Positions 28,018-36,562 of a stretch of 64,000 nt of DNA are shown piece by piece (the first letter of the stretch is position 1; the number at the start of each line of letters is the position of its first letter). The stretch covers positions 124,001 to 188,000 of the forward strand of contig NCJG01000002.1 in NCBI GenBank assembly GCA_002282385.1, in the 5' to 3' direction. The stretch is from Sphingomonadales bacterium 39-57-19. GTDB taxonomy: Bacteria; Pseudomonadota; Alphaproteobacteria; Sphingomonadales; Sphingomonadaceae. A program made the position numbers and the translations under genes. Under the pieces are notes generated by a model that searched no databases, was not told the origin of the DNA, and worked only from the letters and a program-made list of their open reading frames with translations.

Positions 28018-28701
28018 ATGACCGCAAAATCCAAATCTGCCATCGTCCTCTTGTCCGGTGGCCTCGATTCAATGGTTGTTGCCGGCTTGGCGCGTGAGGC
28101 GGGCTATGACCTTATCGCGCTGACCATTGACTATAACCAGCGCCACCGGATCGAACTCGACAGCGCAGCGACCATTGCCGCGCATTTGGGGGCGATTGAA
28201 CATATCGTCCTGCCGCTTGATCTGACACGCTTTGGCGGCTCCGCGCTGACCGCGGACATTGCTGTTCCCAAAGAGGGCGTTGAAGAAAACGCCATTCCTG
28301 TCACCTATGTGCCTGCGCGCAACACGATATTCCTGTCCTTATGCCTTGGCCTTGCCGAAGCACGCGGCGCGCGGGATTTGTGGATTGGCGTCAACGCGCT
28401 CGATTACTCGGGCTATCCCGACTGCCGCCCCGAATTCATCCGCGCCTTTGAAGGCATGGCCAATTTGGCCACCAAGGCGGGTGTTGAGGGCGATCATTTC
28501 AGCGTCCACACGCCGTTGCTGCACATGAGCAAGGCCGATATCGCCACCCAAGCGGCGCGGCTTGGCCTTGATGCGGGCATGAGCTGGTCCTGTTACGATC
28601 CGACACCCGATAACAAAGCCTGTGGCCGCTGTGACAGTTGCCGGTTGCGCGCCAAGGGCTTTGCCGATGCGGGATTGCCCGATCCCACCAATTACGCATG
28701 A
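28018..28701 (+). CDS. queC: 7-cyano-7-deazaguanine synthase QueC
   Basis: A 227-residue ATP-dependent enzyme that turns 7-carboxy-7-deazaguanine into preQ0 for queuosine. The PP-loop 'LLSGGLDSMV' lies near residue 12, and the zinc-binding Cys cluster 'CYDPTPDNKACGRCDSCRLR' near the C-terminus. Length is normal. Its TGA overlaps the queE ATG, so the last two early-pathway enzymes are coupled. No queD is in the window. Confidence 0.97.
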   Translation: MTAKSKSAIVLLSGGLDSMVVAGLAREAGYDLIALTIDYNQRHRIELDSAATIAAHLGAIEHIVLPLDLTRFGGSALTADIAVPKEGVEENAIPVTYVPARNTIFLSLCLGLAEARGARDLWIGVNALDYSGYPDCRPEFIRAFEGMANLATKAGVEGDHFSVHTPLLHMSKADIATQAARLGLDAGMSWSCYDPTPDNKACGRCDSCRLRAKGFADAGLPDPTNYA

Positions 28702-29336
28702 GCTACGCGGTTAAAGAGATTTTCCTGACGCTTCAGGGCGAAGGCGTCCATGCGGGCCGCCGTGCGGTGTTTCTGCGCTTTGCCGGATGCAATTTGTGGA
28801 CGGGCCGCGAAGAAGACCGCAGTTCGGCCATTTGCCAATTTTGCGATACCGATTTTGTCGGCATGAATGGCGAAAATGGCGGGCGTTATGACGCGGCTGA
28901 CCTTGCGGCAAAAGTTGCGGCTTTGTGGGGCGAGGGCACGCAATCGCGCTATGTCGTGATAACGGGCGGCGAGCCCATGTTGCAGGTTGATGATGCGATT
29001 GTCGACGCATTGCATGCCCACGGGTTTCAGATCGCCATTGAAAGCAACGGCACCATTGCCGTCCATCCGGGCATCGATTGGGTCTGCATCAGCCCCAAGG
29101 CAGGATCCGACGTGATCCAACATCATGGCGATGAACTGAAACTCGTCTGGCCGCAATTGGCGAGTGATTTGGACCGCATGGAGGGATGGCAATTTGCCCA
29201 TTTCCTCATCCAGCCCATGGATAAAGGCGACGCGGTGTTGAACGCGGCGAGCGTCGAGGAAGCGACACGCTTCGTCATGGACCGCCCAAAATGGCGCTTA
29301 TCCTTGCAAAATCACAAGATTTTGGGGCTGCCCTGA
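28698..29336 (+). CDS. queE: 7-carboxy-7-deazaguanine synthase QueE
   Basis: A 212-residue radical SAM enzyme converting 6-carboxytetrahydropterin to 7-carboxy-7-deazaguanine. I start it at the ATG overlapping the queC stop ('MSYAVKEIFLTLQGEG'). The [4Fe-4S]-binding cysteines are at 31, 46 and 49, a CX14CX2C motif instead of the canonical CX3CX2C, a variant known from some proteobacterial QueE. 'VVITGGEPMLQ' and 'FQIAIESNGT' are the further family blocks. Confidence 0.95.
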   Translation: MSYAVKEIFLTLQGEGVHAGRRAVFLRFAGCNLWTGREEDRSSAICQFCDTDFVGMNGENGGRYDAADLAAKVAALWGEGTQSRYVVITGGEPMLQVDDAIVDALHAHGFQIAIESNGTIAVHPGIDWVCISPKAGSDVIQHHGDELKLVWPQLASDLDRMEGWQFAHFLIQPMDKGDAVLNAASVEEATRFVMDRPKWRLSLQNHKILGLP

Positions 29337-29407
29337 CCCTTATTAAATATGCTTGAAACCTGTTCCCAAAGATGACAGTCTCATGACGGGAAGAGGAGAG
29401 CGGGAAA

Positions 29408-29755
29408 ATGGCAAAAGCCAAACAAGCGCAATTGCGCAGCTATAAAAGCTATTCAAAACGTATGTCCGACCATGTCGCCTTTGCGCTGGTGGTCTACACA
29501 TTGGCACTGATATTTTTGGTGACACCCACCATTGAATCCAGTGGCACGTCGATTTTTCCTTATTTTGTCTTGGTTCTCTTTGTGGCTGTGGTCATTCCGC
29601 CATGCCGCAATATGGAACGACGCTGGCAGGCGCTCGATGCCGCTGCGTATAATGGCGACGGCCTGAAGACGCATTATGTCGCTGACCGGCTGAAGCTTTG
29701 GGCGGCTGCTGTGGTCATTCCGGCGATTTTGGCGGTTTTGTTCACGGTATTTTGA
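29408..29755 (+). CDS. Small multi-pass membrane protein of unknown function
   Basis: A 115-residue protein with three hydrophobic segments (about residues 23-40, 45-65 and 95-114) and a basic N-terminus. A strong GAGGAGAG lies upstream of the ATG, which supports real translation. I recognise no family. It lies alone between queE and pmbA on the same strand. Confidence 0.65.
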   Translation: MAKAKQAQLRSYKSYSKRMSDHVAFALVVYTLALIFLVTPTIESSGTSIFPYFVLVLFVAVVIPPCRNMERRWQALDAAAYNGDGLKTHYVADRLKLWAAAVVIPAILAVLFTVF

Positions 29756-29801
29756 AAGCCGCTTGATTGACGCTGTAACGGCCCGCGCCTAAGCGGGAAT
29801 C

Positions 29802-31148
29802 ATGCTTAAACCTCAAGAAGCGCTTGATCGCGCGCACAATCTCGTTTCCCAAGCCATTAAAGCCGGCGCCGATGCCGCCGACGCCGTATATGTGTGTGAC
29901 GCATCTACGGACGTTCAGGTGCGGTTGGGCCAGTTAGAGGATGTGGCCCGATCCGAAGGTGAAGACATTGGCTTGCGGGTTTTTGTCGGCCAGCGATCGG
30001 CGACGATTTCATCATCCAACATGAACCCCGATATTCTGGCCGGTCTGGTTGCGCGCGCGATCGACATGGCGAAGGAAGCACCCGAAGACCAATATGCGGG
30101 CCTCGCGCCGCACGACCGGCTGCTCACGGGTCCAATTCCGGACTTCGACAGCGATGATGGCCAAGACCCTGATCCTGCACAGCTTCGCGCAGCCGCGCTT
30201 GAATGCGAAGATGCCGCGCGCGCCGTTCCCGGCGTCACCAACAGCGAAGGCGCTGGCGCAAGTGCGTCGCGCTCGATCTTTGCGCTGGCCACCAGTCACG
30301 GCTTTGCAGGCGTAAAGGCTGGATCAGGCTATGGCATATCGGCCAGCGTGCTGTCGGGTGATGGTGATGCCAAGGAACGCGATTATGACTGGCGTTCGGC
30401 CCGGCATCTTGCCGATCTCGCCAGCCCCGCCAGCGTTGGCACGCGTGCCGGTGAACGCGCCGTCAAGCGGTTGAACCCCGGCACCATCAAAAGCGGACAG
30501 ATGCCCGTGGTCTTTGACCCGCGCGTTGGCAGTTCTTTTGTTGGGCATTTGCTGGGCGGGATCAGCGGGTCGGCCATTGCCCGCAAAACAAGCTTTCTGC
30601 TGGAATCGCTCGGCGCGCAATTGTTCGACAGCGGCATATCGATCATCGACAATCCGCATGTGCCGCGCGGGCTTGGGTCGCGCGCCTTTGATGGCGAAGG
30701 CCTGCCCACTGCGCGCCGTGCCATTATCGAAAATGGCGTTTTGACCGGCTGGTTGATGGAAAGCGCATCGGCGCGGCAATTGGGATTAGAACCCACGGGC
30801 CATGCCAGCCGCGGCGTGAGCGGTGCGCCGGGCGTCAGTCCATCCAATGTGCATTTGGAAGGCGGCAGTGTCAGCGTTGCCGAACTGATCGCGGACATCA
30901 AACATGGCGTTTACGTGCATGAACTGGCTGGGCAGGGCGTTAATCCTGTGACGGGCGATTATAGCCGCGGTGCCGCCGGTTTCCTGATCATCAATGGCGA
31001 AATTGCCGGACCCGTGAGCGAATTTACCATTGCCGGCAATTTGAAGGATATGTTTGCCGCAATGACCGCTGCGAACGATCTGGAATGGATCCGCAGCATC
31101 AATGTGCCGACCTTGCGGATCGACGGCATGATGATCGCAGGTGCCTGA
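29802..31148 (+). CDS. pmbA: TldE/PmbA family metallopeptidase subunit
   Basis: A 448-residue protein of the TldD/PmbA family (U62). The N-terminal domain 'LRVFVGQRSATISSSNM' and the C-terminal 'FDPRVGSSFVGHLLGGISGSAIARKTSFL', 'VHELAGQGVNPVTGDYSRGAAGF' match PmbA/TldE rather than the zinc-carrying TldD. In known systems TldD-TldE degrades unfolded peptides and matures some ribosomally made peptides such as microcin B17. No precursor peptide gene is seen. The stop lies within the start of the next gene (8-base overlap). Confidence 0.93.
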   Translation: MLKPQEALDRAHNLVSQAIKAGADAADAVYVCDASTDVQVRLGQLEDVARSEGEDIGLRVFVGQRSATISSSNMNPDILAGLVARAIDMAKEAPEDQYAGLAPHDRLLTGPIPDFDSDDGQDPDPAQLRAAALECEDAARAVPGVTNSEGAGASASRSIFALATSHGFAGVKAGSGYGISASVLSGDGDAKERDYDWRSARHLADLASPASVGTRAGERAVKRLNPGTIKSGQMPVVFDPRVGSSFVGHLLGGISGSAIARKTSFLLESLGAQLFDSGISIIDNPHVPRGLGSRAFDGEGLPTARRAIIENGVLTGWLMESASARQLGLEPTGHASRGVSGAPGVSPSNVHLEGGSVSVAELIADIKHGVYVHELAGQGVNPVTGDYSRGAAGFLIINGEIAGPVSEFTIAGNLKDMFAAMTAANDLEWIRSINVPTLRIDGMMIAGA

Positions 31149-31941
31149 ACGCCAGCTTGATAGAGACGCCGTAATCGCAGCCACGCAGGAAGCTGCGGCG
31201 TTGGCGTTTGCCAGTTGGCGCGATGGCGCAGTGCCCGATGCCAAGGTGTGGGAAAAGAGCAGCAACAATTTCGTGAGCGAAATCGACATGGCCGTCGATG
31301 CGTTGCTGACGACACGTTTGCAGGCGATTTTGCCGGAGGCGGCGTGGCTGTCCGAAGAGACACTCGATGACCCCAAGCGGCTGGATGCGCGGCTGTTGTG
31401 GCTGGTCGACCCCATTGACGGCACCCGCGATTATGTACGCGGACGCAGCGGATGGTGTGTCTCGGTTGCCTTGGTGGCCGATGGTATTCCGATATTTGCG
31501 GTGATGGCCGCGCCGGCTGAAGACAAAATCTGGGTCGCGGCACGCGGCGAAGGCGTGACGTGCAACAATGCGCCGCTGTCGGGCAGCACGCGATCGGATT
31601 TCACCGGATCACGCGTGCCCGCCGATGAATTGCCACGGCTGGATGCGGACCTTGTCACGGTGACCAAGCCCAACAGCATCGCGATGCGGATGACGATGGT
31701 CGCCTGTGACCGTGCCGATTTGGTCGCAACGCTACGCTGGGGCAATGAATGGGACATCGCCGCTGCGCACCTCGTCGCGCAGGAAGCGGGCGCAGTCGTA
31801 ACCGATGCGCTTGGCGGACCGATATTATATAATAAGCGCAAGCCATTGGATTTCGGCCTGATCTGCTGCGCGCCGGGGATACATGGTGCCGTGGTGGAGC
31901 GCTTGTCGGGGCGTGCGGCGCGGATTTTGTCCGCGTCCTGA
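31141..31941 (+). CDS. Inositol monophosphatase family phosphatase (CysQ-like)
   Basis: A 266-residue metal-dependent phosphatase beginning at a GTG inside the end of pmbA. Family motifs are 'FVSEIDMAVD', 'WLSEETLDD' with the metal-binding Glu pair, 'LVDPIDGTRDYVRG' and the C-terminal 'GNEWDIAAAHLVAQEAGAVVTD'. Substrate could be inositol phosphates, fructose bisphosphate or 3'-phosphoadenosine 5'-phosphate; the CysQ-like form is common in alphaproteobacteria, but the sequence alone does not decide. Confidence 0.88.
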   Translation: MPERQLDRDAVIAATQEAAALAFASWRDGAVPDAKVWEKSSNNFVSEIDMAVDALLTTRLQAILPEAAWLSEETLDDPKRLDARLLWLVDPIDGTRDYVRGRSGWCVSVALVADGIPIFAVMAAPAEDKIWVAARGEGVTCNNAPLSGSTRSDFTGSRVPADELPRLDADLVTVTKPNSIAMRMTMVACDRADLVATLRWGNEWDIAAAHLVAQEAGAVVTDALGGPILYNKRKPLDFGLICCAPGIHGAVVERLSGRAARILSAS

Positions 31942-31964
31942 CTTTGGGCCCACATGCCCATCAC

Positions 31965-32040
31965 CGTCACCCTGAACTTGTTTCAGGGTCTTACTACCGA
32001 CGTTGAAAAAGTAAGATCCTGAAACAAGTTCAGGATGACG
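31965..32040. repeat. REP-like palindromic pair, family A copy 2
   Basis: Starts CGTCACCCTGAACTTGTTTC and ends AAACAAGTTCAGGATGACG, a near-perfect inverted pair with a spacer of about 20 bases. It sits between the convergent phosphatase and crtB genes, where it could act as a bidirectional terminator. Confidence 0.86.
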
Positions 32041-32084
32041 AATGTGGGGAGTTGAAACAATGTCTGGATGCACAGCCCGCGCTG

Positions 32085-33020
32085 CTAAACCCTCGCCCGC
32101 GTCCACAAAGCGTCGCGGTCCATATCACGCGGGTTGTTCGCAACTGCATCGACAAATGCCTTGCGCACCCAGCGAAACTTTTCAGGTCGGCTGGTGAAAA
32201 TACGTTGGTCCCACGCGTGGCTATCGGCGGCGCGGACTTTGCGGGCGATTTCGCCATAAATTCCTGCGGCGGATAACACGGCCCAACGCGCACGCAGCGG
32301 CAGATGCGCCGCGCCGACGCGTGCGGACGCTTCATATTGTTCCGCTTCATCCGCCAGCCAACAGCCCATCAGTGCCAGTTTCTTGCGGTTATGCGGCTTC
32401 ATATGCTCACCCGGCCCGATATCGAGCATCGCCAGCCAGTCGTCGGGCAAATAGCAACGTCCGGCGGCGTCATCTTCGGCAATATCCCGCGCGATATTGG
32501 CAAGTTGAAAGGCGAGGCCAAGGTCGCATGCGCGGTCGAGCGTGGCGTCATCATCCGCCGGAACGCCCATCACCACGGCCATCATCACGCCCACGGCGCC
32601 CGCAACATGGTAGCAATATTGGTATAGGTCGCTTTCGCGGCGGGGGTGCCAGTCCGCGGCATCCAGTGCGAAGCCTTCGATCACATCCTCTGCCATGCGC
32701 GCTGTAATGCCACATTCCCGCGCGACAACGCCAAGGCAGTCAAACGCTGGCTCACCCGTGGGCGTGCCCGCCAGCGCTGCTGCGGTGAGCGAACGAATGG
32801 CGGCAAGACTTTCCTGAGGGTCGGTGACCGCCGCCATCGCGCCGCCATGGTCCTGACCATCGGCCATATCATCGCATTTGCGGCACCATGCGTAGAGCAA
32901 CCAAACCCGTTCCCGCGTAACGCGGTCAAACAACCGGCTGGCAAAACGGAAGGATTTTGAACCCCGCGATATGCTGTCCTGCGCAAATTGAACAAGGGCA
33001 GGGCGATCAAAATCAGCCAC
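32085..33020 (-). CDS. crtB: Phytoene synthase
   Basis: A 311-residue squalene/phytoene synthase joining two geranylgeranyl diphosphates head to head. The two Asp-rich motifs are 'CDDMAD' (near residue 50) and 'NIARDIAEDDAAGRCYLP' (near 175). The start is a GTG at 33020 giving 'DRPALVQFAQDSISRGSKSF', as in family members. It is the last gene of crtY-crtI-LOG-crtB. A 36-base gap separates it from the LOG gene. Confidence 0.94.
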   Translation of the reverse strand: MADFDRPALVQFAQDSISRGSKSFRFASRLFDRVTRERVWLLYAWCRKCDDMADGQDHGGAMAAVTDPQESLAAIRSLTAAALAGTPTGEPAFDCLGVVARECGITARMAEDVIEGFALDAADWHPRRESDLYQYCYHVAGAVGVMMAVVMGVPADDDATLDRACDLGLAFQLANIARDIAEDDAAGRCYLPDDWLAMLDIGPGEHMKPHNRKKLALMGCWLADEAEQYEASARVGAAHLPLRARWAVLSAAGIYGEIARKVRAADSHAWDQRIFTSRPEKFRWVRKAFVDAVANNPRDMDRDALWTRARV

Positions 33021-33056
33021 GGCAAAAATCTGTGCAAGGGCTGATGAAGGCTTGGT

Positions 33057-33638
33057 TCACAAATCGTCTGCTTTCATCTGGAAGATGGTCTTGTGCGGCA
33101 CATAGGCCGCCATTTTGTCCAGCAAGCCGTCCAGCGTGTCATCGACGATCATTATGCCTGCATGTTGCGGCCGGATAAAGCCGACATCGATCATGTTCTG
33201 GTTGAACGCGATAAGCTGATCATAGAAACCGGCAATGTTCAAAACGCCGACGGGTTTTTGATGATAGCCAAGCTGTGACCAGCTGATGGCTTCCCACAAT
33301 TCGTCCATCGTCCCGACGCCGCCGGGAATGGTGATGAAGCCGTCGGACAGGTCGGTAAAGCGCGCCTTGCGTTCGTGCATGCCCGAAACGACATGCAGTT
33401 CGGTGCAGCCCTTGTGCGCGACTTCAGCGCCGACCAGTGCTTCGGGGATGATGCCAATCACTTCGCCGCCTGCCGCAAGCGCGCTGTCGGCAACTGCACC
33501 CATCAACCCCAAGCGGCCGCCGCCATAGACGACGCCAATGCCGCGTTCCGCGAGCATCTTACCGACGCTGCGTGCCGCTTCGATATAGATGGGGTTCTCA
33601 GGGGTAGCCGAACCGCAATAGACCGCGAGCCGTTTCAC
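33057..33638 (-). CDS. LOG-family nucleotide phosphoribohydrolase
   Basis: A 193-residue Rossmann-fold protein of the LOG (Lonely Guy, TIGR00730) family: 'VYGGGRLGLMG' and 'TIPGGVGTMDELWEAI', the PGGxGTxxE motif that binds the nucleotide phosphate. Characterised members split nucleoside 5'-monophosphates (cytokinin ribotides in plants, AMP-like in bacteria) into base and ribose 5-phosphate. It starts at a GTG overlapping the TGA of crtI (GTGA), so it is translationally coupled to a carotenoid gene, though no direct role in carotenoid synthesis is known. Confidence 0.92.
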   Translation of the reverse strand: MKRLAVYCGSATPENPIYIEAARSVGKMLAERGIGVVYGGGRLGLMGAVADSALAAGGEVIGIIPEALVGAEVAHKGCTELHVVSGMHERKARFTDLSDGFITIPGGVGTMDELWEAISWSQLGYHQKPVGVLNIAGFYDQLIAFNQNMIDVGFIRPQHAGIMIVDDTLDGLLDKMAAYVPHKTIFQMKADDL

Positions 33639-35122
33639 TTATGTGCGTCCTCCAGCATCAATGCGGCCGTTGCCTTTGCACTACCGACAACGCCGGGAAT
33701 GCCAGCGCCGGGGTGCGTGCCTGCGCCGACGAAATACAGATTGTGTATCGCATCATCACGGTTGTGCGCACGCATATAGGCCGACTGCCACAAAACGGGT
33801 TCAAGGCTGAACGCGCTGCCCAAATGCGCCGAAAGGTCACGGCCAAAATCGGCGGGCGTATAATGGAACTGGGTCATGATCCGGCTGCGGATGTCGGGGA
33901 TCAGACGGCGCTCAAGCTCATCCAAAATCCGTTCCTTCAACGCTTCACCAACATCGCCATCCCAATCCAGCGGGGCTTTGCCCATATGCGCGACAGGCGC
34001 GAGGACATAAAATGTCGAGCAACCTTCAGGCGCTAGGCTTAGGTCCGTGACGGTTGGATGGTGCAAATATAGCGAGAAATCCTGCGGCAGGACGCCGTTT
34101 TTGTAAATGTCGTCCAGCAGGCCTTTGTAGCGCGGGCCAAACAGGATCATATGGTGCGGAATGCCCGGCCATGTGCCCTTAATACCAAGATGAAGCACGA
34201 AAAGTGACGGTGACCAGCTTTTGCGCCGCAGCGATTTGGTTGCGCGTTCGCCGCGTTTGTTGCTGGTCAACAAATCCTTGTAAGTGTGCATCAGGTCGCC
34301 ATTGGACGCCGCCATGTCGCAGTCCATCCGCCAGCCCGATTTCGTGCGCACGCCAATGACCTTGTCACCGCGTGTTTCGATTTCTTCTACGGGATCGCCG
34401 AGGCGGATCGTCCCGCCGAGCCGCTCAAAATGCGTTACCATCGCGGCGACAAGCCGGTTGGTGCCGCCCTTGGCAAACCAGACACCGCCCTCTTTTTCGA
34501 TGGTGTGGATGAGCGCGTAGATCGCGCTGGTGCTCATCGGGTTGCCGCCGACGAGCAATGTGTGGAATGACAAAGCTTCGCGCAGCTTTTCGTCTTTCAC
34601 ATAAGACGAAACGATCGAATAAACCGAACGCCATGCCTGATATTTCATAAGCGCAGGGGCGGCCTTGATCATCGATGCGAAATCGAGGAACGCGACGGAG
34701 CCGAGCTTTTGGTAGCCCTCTTTGAACACACCCTTCGAATATTCGAGGAATTTGCGATACCCCTCGACATCGTCGGGGTTCAGCTTTTCGATTTCGGCTC
34801 TCAGGCCGGGTGCGTCATTCGAATAATCGAAATTCGTGCCATCGGGCCAGTTCAACCGGTAGAACGGGAACACGGGCATCAATTCCACATCGTCCGACAT
34901 TTTATGCCCGGACAGCGACCATAATTCTTCCAGACATGGCGGGTCGGTGATGACCGTTGGGCCACCGTCAAAGGTGAAGCCGTCCTTTTCCCAATAATAG
35001 CCGCGGCCACCGGGCTTATCGCGCGCTTCGATAATCGTTGTGGAGATGCCTGCAGATTGAAGCCGCATTGCAAGCGCAAGGCCGCCAAATCCGGCACCAA
35101 TAATCGCTGCTGTCTTCGTCAT
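33635..35122 (-). CDS. crtI: Phytoene desaturase
   Basis: A 495-residue FAD-dependent desaturase turning phytoene into lycopene in successive steps. N-terminal dinucleotide-binding 'GAGFGGLALAMRLQSAG', 'RDKPGGRGYYWEKDGFTFDGGPTVIT', and the C-terminal bacterial CrtI signature 'GAGTHPGAGIPGVVGSAKAT' are present, at normal length. The stop overlaps the LOG GTG. A REP-like palindrome separates it from crtY upstream on the same strand. Confidence 0.97.
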   Translation of the reverse strand: MTKTAAIIGAGFGGLALAMRLQSAGISTTIIEARDKPGGRGYYWEKDGFTFDGGPTVITDPPCLEELWSLSGHKMSDDVELMPVFPFYRLNWPDGTNFDYSNDAPGLRAEIEKLNPDDVEGYRKFLEYSKGVFKEGYQKLGSVAFLDFASMIKAAPALMKYQAWRSVYSIVSSYVKDEKLREALSFHTLLVGGNPMSTSAIYALIHTIEKEGGVWFAKGGTNRLVAAMVTHFERLGGTIRLGDPVEEIETRGDKVIGVRTKSGWRMDCDMAASNGDLMHTYKDLLTSNKRGERATKSLRRKSWSPSLFVLHLGIKGTWPGIPHHMILFGPRYKGLLDDIYKNGVLPQDFSLYLHHPTVTDLSLAPEGCSTFYVLAPVAHMGKAPLDWDGDVGEALKERILDELERRLIPDIRSRIMTQFHYTPADFGRDLSAHLGSAFSLEPVLWQSAYMRAHNRDDAIHNLYFVGAGTHPGAGIPGVVGSAKATAALMLEDAHK

Positions 35123-35141
35123 AAATTATGTCCCAAAAATG

Positions 35142-35212
35142 CGTCATCCTGAACGTGTTTCAGGATAACAGGCGACCCCATTTTGTTATCCCGAAACAAG
35201 TTCGGGATGACG
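35142..35212. repeat. REP-like palindromic pair, family A copy 3
   Basis: Starts CGTCATCCTGAACGTGTTTC and ends GAAACAAGTTCGGGATGACG. It lies between crtY and crtI, inside what should be one transcript, and may alter the ratio of the two proteins by stabilising or terminating the mRNA (inference). Confidence 0.84.
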
Positions 35213-35231
35213 AAAAGTGCGAGAGTCTTCG

Positions 35232-36401
35232 TCATTTCTTCTTGCTCCGGATCGCGGTGATGGCTTTCCCTATGGGAATGGGCGGCTTGCCAATCAGGAT
35301 GCGCGCCTTGTCACTATTGGTGCTATTCCCAGCATAAAAGCGTTCAATCAATCCGGGTTTTAGCCTGTAGAAACGTTCTAATATTTTATATCGGTCGCGG
35401 CCTTCGGCGCCGCGGAACAGCATCCGGTTGAGCATCCGGAAAAATCTGCCCTTGTTCCAATGGTCTTGCGCACGCTGGCGCAGAACAAGATTGAGCTTGT
35501 CGCCGTCAAGATCGGGCTGCTCTGCAATGAAAATGGCGTTGCGCACCGCGTCGGGCAGGGAATAGCTGGTCACCGACTGAAAAAATGCACCGCGCGCGCC
35601 GGCCTTTGCCGTGCGGCCACTGCCACTTGCCCAATAGCTTTCCAGATCGCCGCCCATCACGACCGGCAAGACGCCATTTTCTTCACGCAAGACGCGTTCG
35701 ACTTTCCAGCCTTGTTCATCGGCATAAGCCGCAATCCGTTGACGCAGGATGCGCGGGTCCAAATCGGGCTTGTCGCTGTAATAGGTGTCTTCGACAAACA
35801 GCTTATCCATCCCAAAGGGCAGGACATAGACGAAGCGATAGCCATCATGCTGGTCGACGGTTGCGTCCATGACGATGGGCTTTGTAAGATTGTGGGGCTC
35901 TGACAATTGCATCAGCTGGCCGGTAAATTTCTGCCAACCGCAATCGAGATGGTTAAGGTCGCCCGCGCCCCGCGCGTCAATCACGCCGCCAGCGTTAATA
36001 CGCTGCGCGCCGTCGAGAACCACAAGCCTGGGCGAGACCGCTTTCACTTCACGGCCAAGCATCAATGATGACGCCGGCAGGTTCTTGCGCAACACCCAGT
36101 CGAGCCGTTCAGATTCAATCGTATAATAAATATTGTCGAGCGTGCGGCTGTGCCCCGGGAATTTGACGTCATAACCCGACCAGCCATAGGTCACCAATGG
36201 CGCCGTCAGCCAACGATGCTCCGGCAATATGTCGCTCGCAAAAAAGCTCCAAATATGGTTGCCGCCAAAGCTGTCACCTTGTTCAATCAGCACGATTTTC
36301 AATTCGGGCCGCATTTTCGCAAGGGCGAGCGCGATGAGCCCGCCCGCAAGCCCGCCGCCGACAATAGCCAAATCGCATTTGATATTTTCGCGTGTCACCA
36401 T
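35232..36401 (-). CDS. crtY: Lycopene beta-cyclase
   Basis: A 389-residue flavoprotein of the CrtY type, cyclising lycopene to beta-carotene. The N-terminus has 'LAIVGGGLAGGLIALAL' and 'VLIEQGDSFGGNHIWSFFASD'; 'YRFVYVLPFGMDKLFVEDTYYSD' is a strong family block, and the C-terminal 'FRMLNRMLFRGAEGRDRYKILERFYRL' is typical. It is first in the carotenoid operon, with the promoter in the 161-base divergent region before it. Confidence 0.95.
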   Translation of the reverse strand: MVTRENIKCDLAIVGGGLAGGLIALALAKMRPELKIVLIEQGDSFGGNHIWSFFASDILPEHRWLTAPLVTYGWSGYDVKFPGHSRTLDNIYYTIESERLDWVLRKNLPASSLMLGREVKAVSPRLVVLDGAQRINAGGVIDARGAGDLNHLDCGWQKFTGQLMQLSEPHNLTKPIVMDATVDQHDGYRFVYVLPFGMDKLFVEDTYYSDKPDLDPRILRQRIAAYADEQGWKVERVLREENGVLPVVMGGDLESYWASGSGRTAKAGARGAFFQSVTSYSLPDAVRNAIFIAEQPDLDGDKLNLVLRQRAQDHWNKGRFFRMLNRMLFRGAEGRDRYKILERFYRLKPGLIERFYAGNSTNSDKARILIGKPPIPIGKAITAIRSKKK

Positions 36402-36562
36402 CCGGCCCTAGCGCAGCCATTTTACAAGGGGAAGGCTTCTGCCAAGGTAATGCACAGCTTTATGTGCAGCGATTGGTCCGCGCACCGACGTCGTCATAAT
36501 TTTCCTATATGCTAAGGGTATTAAAAACGCGTAGGTACGTCGTCAAACGGGGGAGATTTATC
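36402..36562. promoter_or_regulatory. Divergent promoter region crtY / MBL hydrolase
   Basis: Both carotenoid-side transcripts must begin in these 161 bases. An AT-rich block (TTTTCCTATATGCTAAGG) lies near 36500-36518. No known operator was recognised. Confidence 0.5.

Noticed and set aside
29802-31148. Microcin-type peptide maturation by PmbA
   Set aside because: No TldD or precursor gene in the neighbourhood; PmbA is a general housekeeping protein.
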